From positions 1,364,001 to 1,428,000 of the forward strand of contig NZ_CP133016.1 in NCBI RefSeq assembly GCF_030866745.1: 64,000 bases of DNA, given 5' to 3'. The stretch comes from Sphingomonas flavescens (GTDB taxonomy: Bacteria; Pseudomonadota; Alphaproteobacteria; Sphingomonadales; Sphingomonadaceae). The notes under the pieces were generated by a model. It saw nothing but the letters and a program-made list of their open reading frames with translations. It was not told the origin of the DNA and ran no database searches. Of this stretch, positions 23,950-31,363 are shown one piece after another. Each line of letters opens with the position of its first letter. Positions within the stretch are counted from its first letter, which is position 1. The translations under genes were made by a program, and so were the position numbers.

Positions 23950-24460
23950 AGCTCGATCAGGCTAATCTCTGCGGGAGGAACAAACACAACTACCCTCGTG
24001 TTGCGGCTTCGAGGATGAACTCACTTGCTTTGTAGGATTTGAGCACGCACTTTCGCTCCTGTTCGCGTGTCGGATCGAACTGGAGCGGGCGTTCACTTTG
24101 TGCGCCCGCTTCCACATCCAGCTACAGATTGGGTGGCCGATCCCAGCAGCTGTCGGCTCCTCGTATTCGCATGTTCCCAAGCAGCTGCCGATTGGTCGCC
24201 GGGGATGCTGATCGCACCAGACTGGAGATCCGCACGAATCTTCGGCGCGTTAATGAAGTCTACGCGCGCGTTGAGCGAGGCAAAGCATGCCGGGTAAGCG
24301 CACGCGGAAACTGGCTGAGGTGCCAGTGCAAACCGAGCGACTTACAGCTGCCCGGCGATGATGACGCCCCCGAGAGCTTCACAATGCCGTCGAGTAGCAC
24401 GCACCTACCTCAGATCACTAAAAAGCAGACGGCCTAGCTTCCCTCTGGAGTCGGCCTTTC
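23950..24460. other. Gap without a convincing gene
   Basis: About 510 bases. Overlapping plus-strand frames (24039-24437, 24067-24297) show no domain and have composition typical of chance frames. This gap marks the left edge of the palindrome-rich accessory island. Confidence 0.4.
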
Positions 24461-24494
24461 CTGATGTCCGCTTTCCACCCAAAGCAGACATCAG
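24461..24494. repeat. Island palindrome, copy 1 (reverse orientation)
   Basis: Arms CTGATGTCCGCTTT and AAAGCAGACATCAG, near-perfect, around CCACCC. It lies just downstream of the SRAP gene. Confidence 0.8.
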
Positions 24495-24532
24495 CCCCCG
24501 ATCGGCCCCGGGGGTGTTCTGGTGTCTAAGTC

Positions 24533-25150
24533 TCAGCCCGCAGCGGTAGCACTTCGCCGTACCCAGCTGTCGGTCGTGCGATCGCAGACCATCAAATCTG
24601 GATAGGGGCGGCACAAAAGGTTTGCCGCATCGGGTGGGCCGTCGAGCCAGTCACGCCAATCCTGACGCTTGAGGATGACTGGCATTCGATCATGGACGTC
24701 AGCCACGTGGATGCAGGCCTCGGTCATGATCATCGTGTAAGCAGGACCCCATTCCGGGGTGTCACGCCAAATGCCTGCCACGGCGAAAACTTCTTGGCCA
24801 GGCAGCGAGAACCAAGTCCTCGTTTTGGCGCCCTTTTCTCCCTCGGCTTCAGCAAAAGCGCTCACAGGGATCAGACAGCGCCGCTCCTGGAAGCTGAAGC
24901 GCCACATGAAGCTGTCCAGCTTGTCCGACCGCGCATTGTTCACGGGTTTGGGCTTGCTGCCAGGCTTTGAATCTCGTGACTTGAAAGGAAATCCCCATAC
25001 CATCGAGCGCAAGGCGCCATTGACCAAGACGATGTCGGGGTAGCCCGGGTGAACCTCTCCACGGCCGGCGTTCCCGACTTCACCGACCTTAGCGTCGAAC
25101 AGCTGGGCGACTTCCTCGTTGGAGTTTTTCAAGCGGTAGAGATTGCACAT
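24533..25150 (-). CDS. SOS response-associated peptidase (SRAP / YedK-HMCES family)
   Basis: This 205-residue protein should crosslink covalently to abasic sites in single-stranded DNA and protect them. It starts MCNLY, so Cys2 becomes the N-terminal nucleophile after Met removal. Other family residues are in place: NNARSD (the conserved Asn/Arg/Ser pocket), a Glu in SAFAEAE, and His in VADVHDRMPVIL. Length is normal. It sits at the left side of the accessory island with other nucleic-acid genes. Confidence 0.9.
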   Translation of the reverse strand: MCNLYRLKNSNEEVAQLFDAKVGEVGNAGRGEVHPGYPDIVLVNGALRSMVWGFPFKSRDSKPGSKPKPVNNARSDKLDSFMWRFSFQERRCLIPVSAFAEAEGEKGAKTRTWFSLPGQEVFAVAGIWRDTPEWGPAYTMIMTEACIHVADVHDRMPVILKRQDWRDWLDGPPDAANLLCRPYPDLMVCDRTTDSWVRRSATAAG

Positions 25151-25189
25151 GGACGAACCCTAGCTCCCCACGGTCGCGGCCGACAGCGG

Positions 25190-25483
25190 TCAGTCACGCA
25201 TTCGACGGTACAACTGCCGCCACCCACCTTCCGTGGCCGGGAAACGATCTTCACCGGGCAGTCTGTTGGTGGCCTTTACCCAGTTCGGTCGCAGACCACA
25301 GGCCGCGCACGTCAGCCGATAGTGCAGGGTCGCGAGCTGCGTATTCCAGCCCCGCAACAGGCAATATCGATTGAAGCGCTCAGCGCTGAGGATGCTGACG
25401 TGACCGCACCGGCATTGGACGTGCACGTTCGCGTTGAGGCGGATCAAATCAAGCAAGCAGTCGAGCCGACTATTAGCAGACAT
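25190..25483 (-). CDS. Small zinc-ribbon-like protein, unknown
   Basis: This 97-residue protein has cysteines arranged as a possible zinc site: VQCRCGHVSILSAERFNRYC and LTCAACGLRPNWV. The N-terminal part is helical (LDCLLDLIRLNANV). The tail WRQLYRRMRD is basic. I have seen this general shape in alphaproteobacterial hypothetical proteins but cannot name it. Confidence 0.6.
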   Translation of the reverse strand: MSANSRLDCLLDLIRLNANVHVQCRCGHVSILSAERFNRYCLLRGWNTQLATLHYRLTCAACGLRPNWVKATNRLPGEDRFPATEGGWRQLYRRMRD

Positions 25484-25647
25484 CAGGGCCGCCGGCGCAC
25501 TGACCAGATCACAGCCGACAAGGCGGTCAGCAGCGCCGCCAATCCCATCATCAACGAACCATCAAGCACAAGCATCTCGCGACTCCATCGCAGCGCTTGT
25601 TCTACTTTTGTTCACATGTAGGAAAGCCGAATGTTGCTGCCTCGGGC

Positions 25648-26259
25648 TTAAATCTCCAGCGCTTCCGACATCTCCAGGGCATCATCCACCTCGACACCAA
25701 GGTAGCGCACCGTGCTCTCCAGCTTGGTGTGCCCGAGCAGCAGCTGGCAGGCTCGCAGATTGCCAGTCTTTTTGTAGAGCAGCGCCACCTTCGTCCGCCG
25801 CAAGCTATGAGTGCCGTATCCGGCTGGATCTAGGCCAACGAGCTGGACCCATTGGTCAACGAGCCGCGCATACTGTCTGGTCGTGATCGGGCGGCCGTGT
25901 CGCACCCTGCTTGGAAACAGAAAGTCGTCAGACTTTAGCGAGCGACGATCGATCCACGCGGCAATGGAGCGCCGTGCCTGCTCGGTAATCTCGAACTGGA
26001 CGGGGCGACCGGTCTTCTGCTGCATTACCATGACACGAGACCTGACACCGCTTGCGGTCATGACATCGCCGACCCGCAGTTTGACAAGGTCACACCCGCG
26101 TAGCTTGCTGTCGAGCGCGAGGTCGAACAGGGCCAAGTCCCTTAATCGGTTACTGACCTGCAGGCGGACGCGGATGCCCCAGACATGAAAGGGCTTGAGA
26201 GCAAGCTTGGCTCCGGTCGGCGGGCGGCCAGGAAACCGGAAGGCGGGTGAGTGAAGCAT
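25648..26259 (-). CDS. Short tyrosine recombinase / phage-type integrase
   Basis: ATG 26259 has CTGGAG eight bases upstream. The 203-residue protein contains the catalytic part of a tyrosine recombinase: Arg in SKLRGCDLVKLRVGD, HSLRRTK (H-x-L-R), LLGHTKLESTVRYLGV with the final His and nucleophile Tyr. There is no separate N-terminal core-binding domain of usual size, so it resembles FimB-like or small site-specific recombinases. It could move or invert part of this island; no attachment site was recognised. Confidence 0.8.
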   Translation of the reverse strand: MLHSPAFRFPGRPPTGAKLALKPFHVWGIRVRLQVSNRLRDLALFDLALDSKLRGCDLVKLRVGDVMTASGVRSRVMVMQQKTGRPVQFEITEQARRSIAAWIDRRSLKSDDFLFPSRVRHGRPITTRQYARLVDQWVQLVGLDPAGYGTHSLRRTKVALLYKKTGNLRACQLLLGHTKLESTVRYLGVEVDDALEMSEALEI

Positions 26260-26416
26260 CGGACAAACTCCAGCTAAGCTGAAAGTCGCTACGCGTCGCG
26301 CTCCTGCAGGGTCCGCTCCCGTCAGCCGATTACCAAGGCAAGCACCAGTACGAGAACGGTGGCTGCGAGGATTAAGCGCCAGTCGGGATGATTTGCCGGC
26401 CGCTGGCCTTTCGCCC

Positions 26417-26758
26417 TCAACGACATGCCCGGGCAATGATCCGTCCGTTGTCCCACCTCGGCTTGTAGACTGCCTGGGCGCGCTGAAGCTGCCAGCAGGA
26501 CAAATTAATGGCTCCGGCCCACACAACAGCGACGGTCCGGCCAAATCTGTCGACAGTGATAGCTTGATATCGGACCCGGCCGTTTCGCAGGGCAGCCATC
26601 AGGCTGCGCTTCGAAGCCTGTCCGTCGCCTGCCGTGCAGACTCTCCACGCGGGGCAGTGGGAGATTTCCGGCGCATCGATGCCGAGCAACCTGATCCGCT
26701 CGCTTCCACAACGCAGCGAGTCTCCGTCGACGACGTAAGCACTGGGACAGTCAATCAT
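26417..26758 (-). CDS. Staphylococcal-nuclease-like protein (thermonuclease)
   Basis: This 113-residue SNase-like domain contains VVDGDSLRCGSERIRLLGID followed by APE, the family's first catalytic strand and Ca-binding Asp. Later motifs are YQAITVDRFGRTVAVV, with the Arg after the DRFGR turn, and NGRIIARACR at the end. No signal peptide is visible at the chosen start. It may degrade nucleic acid. It lies upstream of the recombinase on the same strand, separated by about 160 bp. Confidence 0.75.
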   Translation of the reverse strand: MIDCPSAYVVDGDSLRCGSERIRLLGIDAPEISHCPAWRVCTAGDGQASKRSLMAALRNGRVRYQAITVDRFGRTVAVVWAGAINLSCWQLQRAQAVYKPRWDNGRIIARACR

Positions 26759-26792
26759 ATTGCTACTTTAGTCGCTCGCCGCACGCGCGCTA

Positions 26793-26822
26793 GCGTCAGC
26801 AATGGGTCGAAATCAGACATTC
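26793..26822. repeat. Island palindrome, copy 2 (degenerate)
   Basis: The core AATGGGTCGAAA is kept with GACAT on the right; the left arm is decayed (GCGTCAGC). Confidence 0.5.
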
Positions 26823-26840
26823 CGGCTATCTTACGTTTCG

Positions 26841-27719
26841 TCAGGCCGTTTGCTCGGCCAGCATCTCTTCAACATGGCTCAACTTGTCCGGGTTACGGAC
26901 GATATAGAGTGCGGTAATTTTTCCGCCCTCCACTTCAAGTGCTGTAGTCTGCAGCACCTCTCCGCGATCGATGCTCACGAAGCCGGGAAGGCCATCGATC
27001 ATCACGTTACATAGCAATCGCGGTCGGTAGGCAGCCTTTCGCGCCAACCCCTCGAACAAGCGGATTACGCGATCCATGCCGCGGACGACGTTACGGAAGG
27101 CAAGCACCTTGCCGCCACCATCGGAAAAGACCGCGACCTCGTCCGCAAGGATTCCGCTCAACATTTTGATGTCGCCTTTCGTGCTGGCCTCATGAAAGGC
27201 GCGCACGAGTTCCGACGCGCTTTGCGGCGATAGCGTAAAGCGGGGTCGCGCCTCACGCACGTGGCGGCGGGCGCGAGATGCGAGCTGGCGAACCGCTGCG
27301 GGTTCACGTTCCAGCGTGGCCGCCACTTCGTTCAGTGGGGTTTCGAAAATGTCATGCAATAGGAAGGCGGCGCGCTCGAGTGTGGAGAGCCTCTCCATGG
27401 CCATCATGAGCGTGAGGGTGACGTCGTCGGCAATTGCCTCCTCGTCGGCTTGCTGCAACAGCGGCTCCGGCAACCAGGCGCCGACATATTCCTCGCGCCG
27501 AGCCCGCGCCGATTTCAGCTGGTCGAGGCACAGGCGAGTCACGATCCGGGTGAGATAGGCGGCCGGCACGTCGACTCCGCCGCTGACTACTGCCCAACGG
27601 GGCCACGCGTCCTGGACGACGTCCTCCGCCTCGCTCAGCGACCCCAGCATGCGGTAAGCGAGGCGCAGCAACCGCGGTCGCTGCGCCTCGAAGACGGCCA
27701 GGCGCTGGTCAGGCTGCAT
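26841..27719 (-). CDS. ECF41-type RNA polymerase sigma factor
   Basis: Sigma-2 (LRLAYRMLGSLSEAEDVVQD) and sigma-4 (LSTLERAAFLLHDIFETPL, LEREPAAVRQLASRARRHV) are followed by a C-terminal SnoaL-like domain. The ECF41 hallmarks are all there: WLPEP in the linker, SDGGGK, and the near-terminal NPDKL. In this family the C-terminal domain regulates the factor in place of an anti-sigma. ATG 27719 overlaps the preceding AhpD-like gene by 11 bp; GTG 27737 is the alternative. It most likely drives its own operon through the promoter at 28220-28246. Confidence 0.9.
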   Translation of the reverse strand: MQPDQRLAVFEAQRPRLLRLAYRMLGSLSEAEDVVQDAWPRWAVVSGGVDVPAAYLTRIVTRLCLDQLKSARARREEYVGAWLPEPLLQQADEEAIADDVTLTLMMAMERLSTLERAAFLLHDIFETPLNEVAATLEREPAAVRQLASRARRHVREARPRFTLSPQSASELVRAFHEASTKGDIKMLSGILADEVAVFSDGGGKVLAFRNVVRGMDRVIRLFEGLARKAAYRPRLLCNVMIDGLPGFVSIDRGEVLQTTALEVEGGKITALYIVRNPDKLSHVEEMLAEQTA

Positions 27720-28176
27720 CGCGCATCGCTGCGCCACGTGGCGGATGAGCGACTTGGAAGCCGACCTGAAGTCGATTCCAGACGTTGATCGCGCCGATGG
27801 CGAAGGTCAGTTGCACCCGCTCCTCCTCACTAAATTGTTCGGCGAGCGCGTTGTACGCGTCGTCCGGTGCGCCATCATCCGCGACCCGGGTCAGGGCTTC
27901 GGTCCACGCCAGCGCCGCCCGCTCGCGCTCTGAAAAGAGGTACGAGTCGCGCCAAGCGTTGAGCAGGTACAGCTTCATCTCGTCCACTCCACGCTTACGC
28001 AAGTCGCTGGTGTGCATGTAAATGCAGAAGGCGCAGCCATTGATCTGGGACGCGCGCAACTTCACCAGTTCCAGCAGTTCCGGATCGATCGCTTGGGCCA
28101 GCGCTTGCTCGAGCGCGACCATTGCCTTGAAGCCGGCGGGGAACACTGCAGACGGGTTGTCGAGGCGGGGGGTCAT
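27709..28176 (-). CDS. Carboxymuconolactone decarboxylase / AhpD-like protein
   Basis: The ATG at 28176 follows AAGGAGACCGACT. The 155-residue all-helical protein contains the AhpD-type active site NGCAFCIYMHTSDLRKRG, with the CxxC pair and downstream His. Proteins of this group are the usual partner of ECF41 sigma factors. The reaction is unknown, but the CxxC suggests a peroxidase or disulfide role. It is first in a two-gene operon with the sigma factor. Confidence 0.9.
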   Translation of the reverse strand: MTPRLDNPSAVFPAGFKAMVALEQALAQAIDPELLELVKLRASQINGCAFCIYMHTSDLRKRGVDEMKLYLLNAWRDSYLFSERERAALAWTEALTRVADDGAPDDAYNALAEQFSEEERVQLTFAIGAINVWNRLQVGFQVAHPPRGAAMRDAA

Positions 28177-28219
28177 AGTCGGTCTCCTTGTAACGAGCAT
28201 CGAGGCGCTCGAGACAAAT

Positions 28220-28246
28220 GACGAGACGGGTCCGACCGATGTGACA
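28220..28246 (-). promoter_or_regulatory. Candidate ECF41 promoter
   Basis: On the reverse strand TGTCACA (28246-28240) and CGTC (28223-28220) are separated by exactly 16 bases. This matches the ECF41 target promoter as I recall it, TGTCACA-N16-CGTC. It ends 44 bp upstream of the AhpD-like start, as expected for autoregulation by the sigma factor encoded next. Confidence 0.7.
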
Positions 28247-28291
28247 TCGGTTCGAAGAATTTTGAAAAATTGTCCCACGCCGGGCGCCAGC

Positions 28292-28320
28292 CAATGTCCG
28301 CAATGGGTCAAAGGCGGACG
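28292..28320. repeat. Island palindrome, copy 3
   Basis: CAATGTCCGC, then AATGGGTCAAA, then GGCGGAC. It lies upstream of the ECF41 operon and downstream of the GreA-like gene. Confidence 0.7.
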
Positions 28321-28337
28321 GAAACGCGTGGAGTAAG

Positions 28338-28790
28338 TCAGGCGATGGCCAGGATGGTGAGGGTGTGGCCGTTGGGGAGTTCAATCTCATCGCCCAGCTC
28401 AGCGCCAAGCATTGCCCGAACTAGCGGCGCATTGAAGCCGATGCGTGCGGTCGCCGGGTCGCTCTCGTCGTGGCCGACAATCTCAACAGTCCGAGACTGA
28501 TTTTCGCGCTTGTAGGTCACCAAAGTACCAATCGCGACAGTCTCGCCAGAGGGCACCGGTGCCAACTGAGCGCTGGCTTGGCGGACGCGCCAGTATCGAG
28601 CATCTCGCAGCACGGCATTGCGCTCCTCTTCCGGAAGCGGATCCGCGAGACGAGCCTCAAGTTCGGCGACACGCGCTTCGATTAACGCGAGCCCGCGTGG
28701 CGTTACGAGGTTCGGGCCTGGAGGAATGGGCAGCTCGAACCTCGGCTCGAGATGCTCCTCGTCGCTCTCGCGTCGGAATGCGACGCTCAT
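28338..28790 (-). CDS. GreA/GreB-family elongation factor-like protein
   Basis: In 150 residues the N-terminal coiled coil (LVTPRGLALIEARVAELEAR, EEERNAVLRDARYW) and C-terminal FKBP-like Gre domain (VAIGTLVTYKRENQSRTVEI, SPTARIG-like PATARIGFNAPLVRAMLG, LGDEIELPNGHTLTILAI) are both present. Gre factors rescue backtracked RNA polymerase. This copy is in the accessory island and is probably not the housekeeping GreA. The acidic tip residues of the coiled coil are hard to judge. Confidence 0.8.
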   Translation of the reverse strand: MSVAFRRESDEEHLEPRFELPIPPGPNLVTPRGLALIEARVAELEARLADPLPEEERNAVLRDARYWRVRQASAQLAPVPSGETVAIGTLVTYKRENQSRTVEIVGHDESDPATARIGFNAPLVRAMLGAELGDEIELPNGHTLTILAIA

Positions 28791-28830
28791 TGAACGGGAT
28801 GTCCTTGGCTCATGCCCGTGAGGGTAGGCA

Positions 28831-28861
28831 CGTCCGCAACGGGTGGAAAGCGGTCGTTAGC
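28831..28861. repeat. Island palindrome, copy 4
   Basis: ACGTCCGC, AACGGGTGGAAA, GCGGTCGTTAG. It overlaps the stop region of the next reverse-strand gene (stop at 28857). Confidence 0.7.
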
Positions 28862-29132
28862 TCAACGCCAGTCGCTCGGCCCGCTGCGCGAGTGTCTCGA
28901 GGGCGTCGCGCTCCTCGCGACCCGCTGGCAATTCTACGGCACCAGCTAATTTTCGGATGCGGTTGAGTTCCGGGTCTCGAAGCGAGCAAGATGTGAAGTC
29001 GTCCCAGTCGTGCGCCCCGCCAGTTCCCTCAAGGAACGCCCTGATGGTCTGAACCACATAAGCGGCTTCCTCGCGCCGCCCCTCCAGTCGCCTGCCGCGT
29101 CTGAAATTGGCCCATGCTCGGAAGAAGCTCAT
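28857..29132 (-). CDS. Small helical protein, unknown
   Basis: This 91-residue charged, helical protein starts MSFFRAWANFRRGRRLEGRR and continues AAYVVQTIRAFLEGTGG, DDFTSCSLRDPELNRIRKLA. It looks like a real gene (start ATG, steady codon use) and similar short hypothetical proteins occur in sphingomonads. No function can be given. Confidence 0.6.
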   Translation of the reverse strand: MSFFRAWANFRRGRRLEGRREEAAYVVQTIRAFLEGTGGAHDWDDFTSCSLRDPELNRIRKLAGAVELPAGREERDALETLAQRAERLALS

Positions 29133-29158
29133 TCCGGAATGCTATTCCGGGCGGTGCA

Positions 29159-29188
29159 GTGTCCACAATGGGTGGAAAGCTGTCACTC
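29159..29188. repeat. Island palindrome, copy 5 (degenerate arms)
   Basis: GTGTCCAC, AATGGGTGGAAA, GCTGTCAC; the arms pair around a conserved centre. Confidence 0.65.
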
Positions 29189-29206
29189 GACCTGTAAGCT
29201 CCAGGC

Positions 29207-29458
29207 ATGAAGGTTGAACTCATGCAAGTCGGCGCTCCGCAATCTCTGGAAATGGACCGAGACGGATTGCAAGCGGTGCGCGCTTACTTGAAACAGACTT
29301 ATCCGGACTTGAAGACGCGCACATCGGGCATTGTGACGTTCGTGTCTTTCGCTGGCTCTGAGTTCATCTTCGAGAATGAGTGGGATGAACCCTACCTTCT
29401 CGCGGCGACGGCAGAAGGTGATGACCTACTTAGGGGCGTCCAGAACCGTTTCAGCTAA
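29207..29458 (+). CDS. Small protein, unknown
   Basis: The 83-residue product begins MKVELMQVGAPQSLEMDRDG and ends DDLLRGVQNRFS. A mix of predicted helix and strand (TSGIVTFVSFAGSEFIFENE) suggests a small alpha/beta fold. Its TAA stop lies inside palindrome copy 6. No family is recognised. Confidence 0.55.
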   Translation: MKVELMQVGAPQSLEMDRDGLQAVRAYLKQTYPDLKTRTSGIVTFVSFAGSEFIFENEWDEPYLLAATAEGDDLLRGVQNRFS

Positions 29459-29488
29459 TGTCCGCAATGGGTGGAAAGCAGACATTAG
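29455..29488. repeat. Island palindrome, copy 6 (best copy)
   Basis: CTAATGTCCGC, AATGGGTGGAAA, GCAGACATTAG; 8 bp of perfect outer arms. It contains the stop codons of both flanking convergent genes (29456-29458 on plus, 29485-29487 on minus), so it may act as a two-way transcription end. Confidence 0.85.
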
Positions 29489-30243
29489 ACGCCAAGCAGG
29501 CGATGGCTCGCGCTTATCCAAACCGATGTATTGCCGATGGGCTCTTCCGTGAGATTCATGGCGAGGAGCACCGCTGCCCCAACGAGCGTTGCAATATGGA
29601 TACCGCGGCGGCTCGCGATGTCGAATGCGACTACGGAGGCGATGAGTCCAACGAAGATGTAGAGCCCGAACGCGCTGATCTCATGTATTCGGCCGATGGC
29701 AGCGCCGAGCAGGCCGAGGCTTCCCATGATGACCCATCGCTTATGGAACTCAGGCTTGTCGCGCAGCAACATCGCCGCGCCGGCCAGGAGTCCGAACATG
29801 GCTAGATCTGCAAGTTCTCCATAGAAGAAGGAGAGAGCCGCATCGCCATCGCCAGCATAATAGTCGTGAATAGTATCGCGAGCTGCGACGATGGTCCCCA
29901 TCAACAGCATCGGAATAATGAGCCACCCAGCAAAGGAACCGATCTTGCGGTGCAAACGCAGGCGCCTGGTCGCGGCCAGAAACGCCTGAAGGGCGAGAAG
30001 CGCAGTCCACGCGAAGAAGAGGGCACCGTGCACATGCACGACGAGCGGCTTTTCCAACGTGCCTTTCGCCATCGGCAGGAAGAAGCTTCGCGCAAACCCC
30101 GCGAGCACCAGCATCGCAAAAACAATTGCAAAGCCGACGAAGTAGGCATGAATCTTTTTAGGGACGCGGCGCTTGTGTTTGCGCTCGGGCATCGGAGCAA
30201 AACGGCCAGGTAACGCAAGCGGCTCAGTGGCCCCGACCGGCAT
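29485..30243 (-). CDS. Polytopic membrane protein, unknown
   Basis: The ATG at 30243 has GGGGGA upstream; 30192 is a second option. The 252 residues contain about seven hydrophobic helices (YFVGFAIVFAMLVLAGFA, VHVHGALFFAWTALLALQAF, GWLIIPMLLMGTIVA, LAMFGLLAGAAMLL and others). Paired histidines in HVHG and LRLHRKIG could hold a metal or heme, as in some small oxidase-like proteins, but this is speculation. There is no signal peptide. It is likely an inner-membrane protein. Confidence 0.55.
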   Translation of the reverse strand: MPVGATEPLALPGRFAPMPERKHKRRVPKKIHAYFVGFAIVFAMLVLAGFARSFFLPMAKGTLEKPLVVHVHGALFFAWTALLALQAFLAATRRLRLHRKIGSFAGWLIIPMLLMGTIVAARDTIHDYYAGDGDAALSFFYGELADLAMFGLLAGAAMLLRDKPEFHKRWVIMGSLGLLGAAIGRIHEISAFGLYIFVGLIASVVAFDIASRRGIHIATLVGAAVLLAMNLTEEPIGNTSVWISASHRLLGV

Positions 30244-30280
30244 TAGAAGTCCCCCTGGCCGCCGATCGTGTCACCCTTTG

Positions 30281-30315
30281 TTAATGTCCGCAACGGGTGG
30301 AAATCAGACGGTTAG
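30281..30315. repeat. Island palindrome, copy 7
   Basis: TTAATGTCCGC, AACGGGTGGAAA, TCAGACGGTTAG. It lies between the membrane-protein start and the end of the secreted-protein gene. Confidence 0.7.
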
Positions 30316-30397
30316 CTTTCAGTGCGCGCGCTCATCCACAGTTTGTTGCGAGCAATTCCGATCGGAGCGAGCGAACTCTGCATATCGAATGCTTGGT

Positions 30398-31240
30398 TCA
30401 GTTCGATATGTACACTTCGGGGAAGCCCTGCTTGCGCCAGCGTTCAACGTCTTCCTGCATCGTCTTGCGCTTCTGAGCTGGAGACACATCGTCAGTCGCA
30501 AAACTTACATTCGCGCTTACCGGCGTGCCGCGTTTGCTGCACTCCTGCAACATCAGAGGAAAGTAGCTTTTGATAATCGGAAGCGCGTTCTTGAGACTGG
30601 GCCACGCCCCCCGATATCCTTCCGGCGCAGGCTTCGTCTTTGTTGCATGAAAGCAGAGCGAATTTTGACCATTGATCGGCTCGCGTAAATCGACCCACAT
30701 GATAAAATTCATGGGCTCGCCAGGTTCCAGTGACTTCCCTGAAGCAGAGGATCGGTCTGAAGCCGATCCGGAAAGTTTATCGTTGCCAGGATGTGCTGAC
30801 TGCTTCGGCTCGGCGACTTGGCTCGTGGCGACGTATTTCCAGACCTCGGAGGGGTCTGCGATCTTGATCTCGTGACTTGCCGGTGGCGCCTGCGCCAGCT
30901 GGATGTTGGCTTTGGCCTCGTCCATCGCATAGCTCTCACCGGGTTTGGACTTGCATTGGAACTGGGGAGTCCAGCCATTTGCTGCCGGATAAAGTCGCTC
31001 TGCTAAGGCTGCCAGCTGAGTCATCATTTTTGCTTCGCCGCCATAACCTGGATCTGCAAAATTTGCGGGTGCCACCACGATTAAGTTTGAGTTTGGGCCA
31101 TCACATTCGCCTTGCGAACAGATTGTGACGATACAGCTCCGCCAATCCTGTCCTTGAGCATGTCCAGCTGCAGTAATGCACAAGACGCACAACCCGACTA
31201 AACTCGTTAAGAGCCGCAATTCCCGTCCCCCAGCCGTCAT
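30398..31240 (-). CDS. Secreted protein, unknown
   Basis: This 280-residue protein has a signal peptide (LLTSLVGLCVLCITAAGHAQ). The mature part has several cysteines (WRSCIVTICSQGEC, FQCKSK, LCFHATK, LQECSK) likely forming periplasmic disulfides, and a Ser/Gly-rich linker (KLSGSASDRSSASGKSLEP). The two halves around the linker may be separate domains. No family is recognised. Confidence 0.55.
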   Translation of the reverse strand: MTAGGRELRLLTSLVGLCVLCITAAGHAQGQDWRSCIVTICSQGECDGPNSNLIVVAPANFADPGYGGEAKMMTQLAALAERLYPAANGWTPQFQCKSKPGESYAMDEAKANIQLAQAPPASHEIKIADPSEVWKYVATSQVAEPKQSAHPGNDKLSGSASDRSSASGKSLEPGEPMNFIMWVDLREPINGQNSLCFHATKTKPAPEGYRGAWPSLKNALPIIKSYFPLMLQECSKRGTPVSANVSFATDDVSPAQKRKTMQEDVERWRKQGFPEVYISN

Positions 31241-31291
31241 CGAAACTAGCTGAATGCTACTTAGCTCATTTTAGGTCTGCAAGCGTGAGGA

Positions 31292-31324
31292 TAACGTCTG
31301 ATTTGAGTGGAAAGCGGTCGTAAG
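31292..31324. repeat. Island palindrome, copy 8 (degenerate)
   Basis: TAACGTCTG, TTTGAGTGGAAA, GCGGTCGTAAG. It lies between the secreted-protein gene start and the ABC-F gene end. Confidence 0.6.
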
Positions 31325-31363
31325 CGGACCGTCGATAACAGCCAAAGTTCGCAGTACCGGCCC

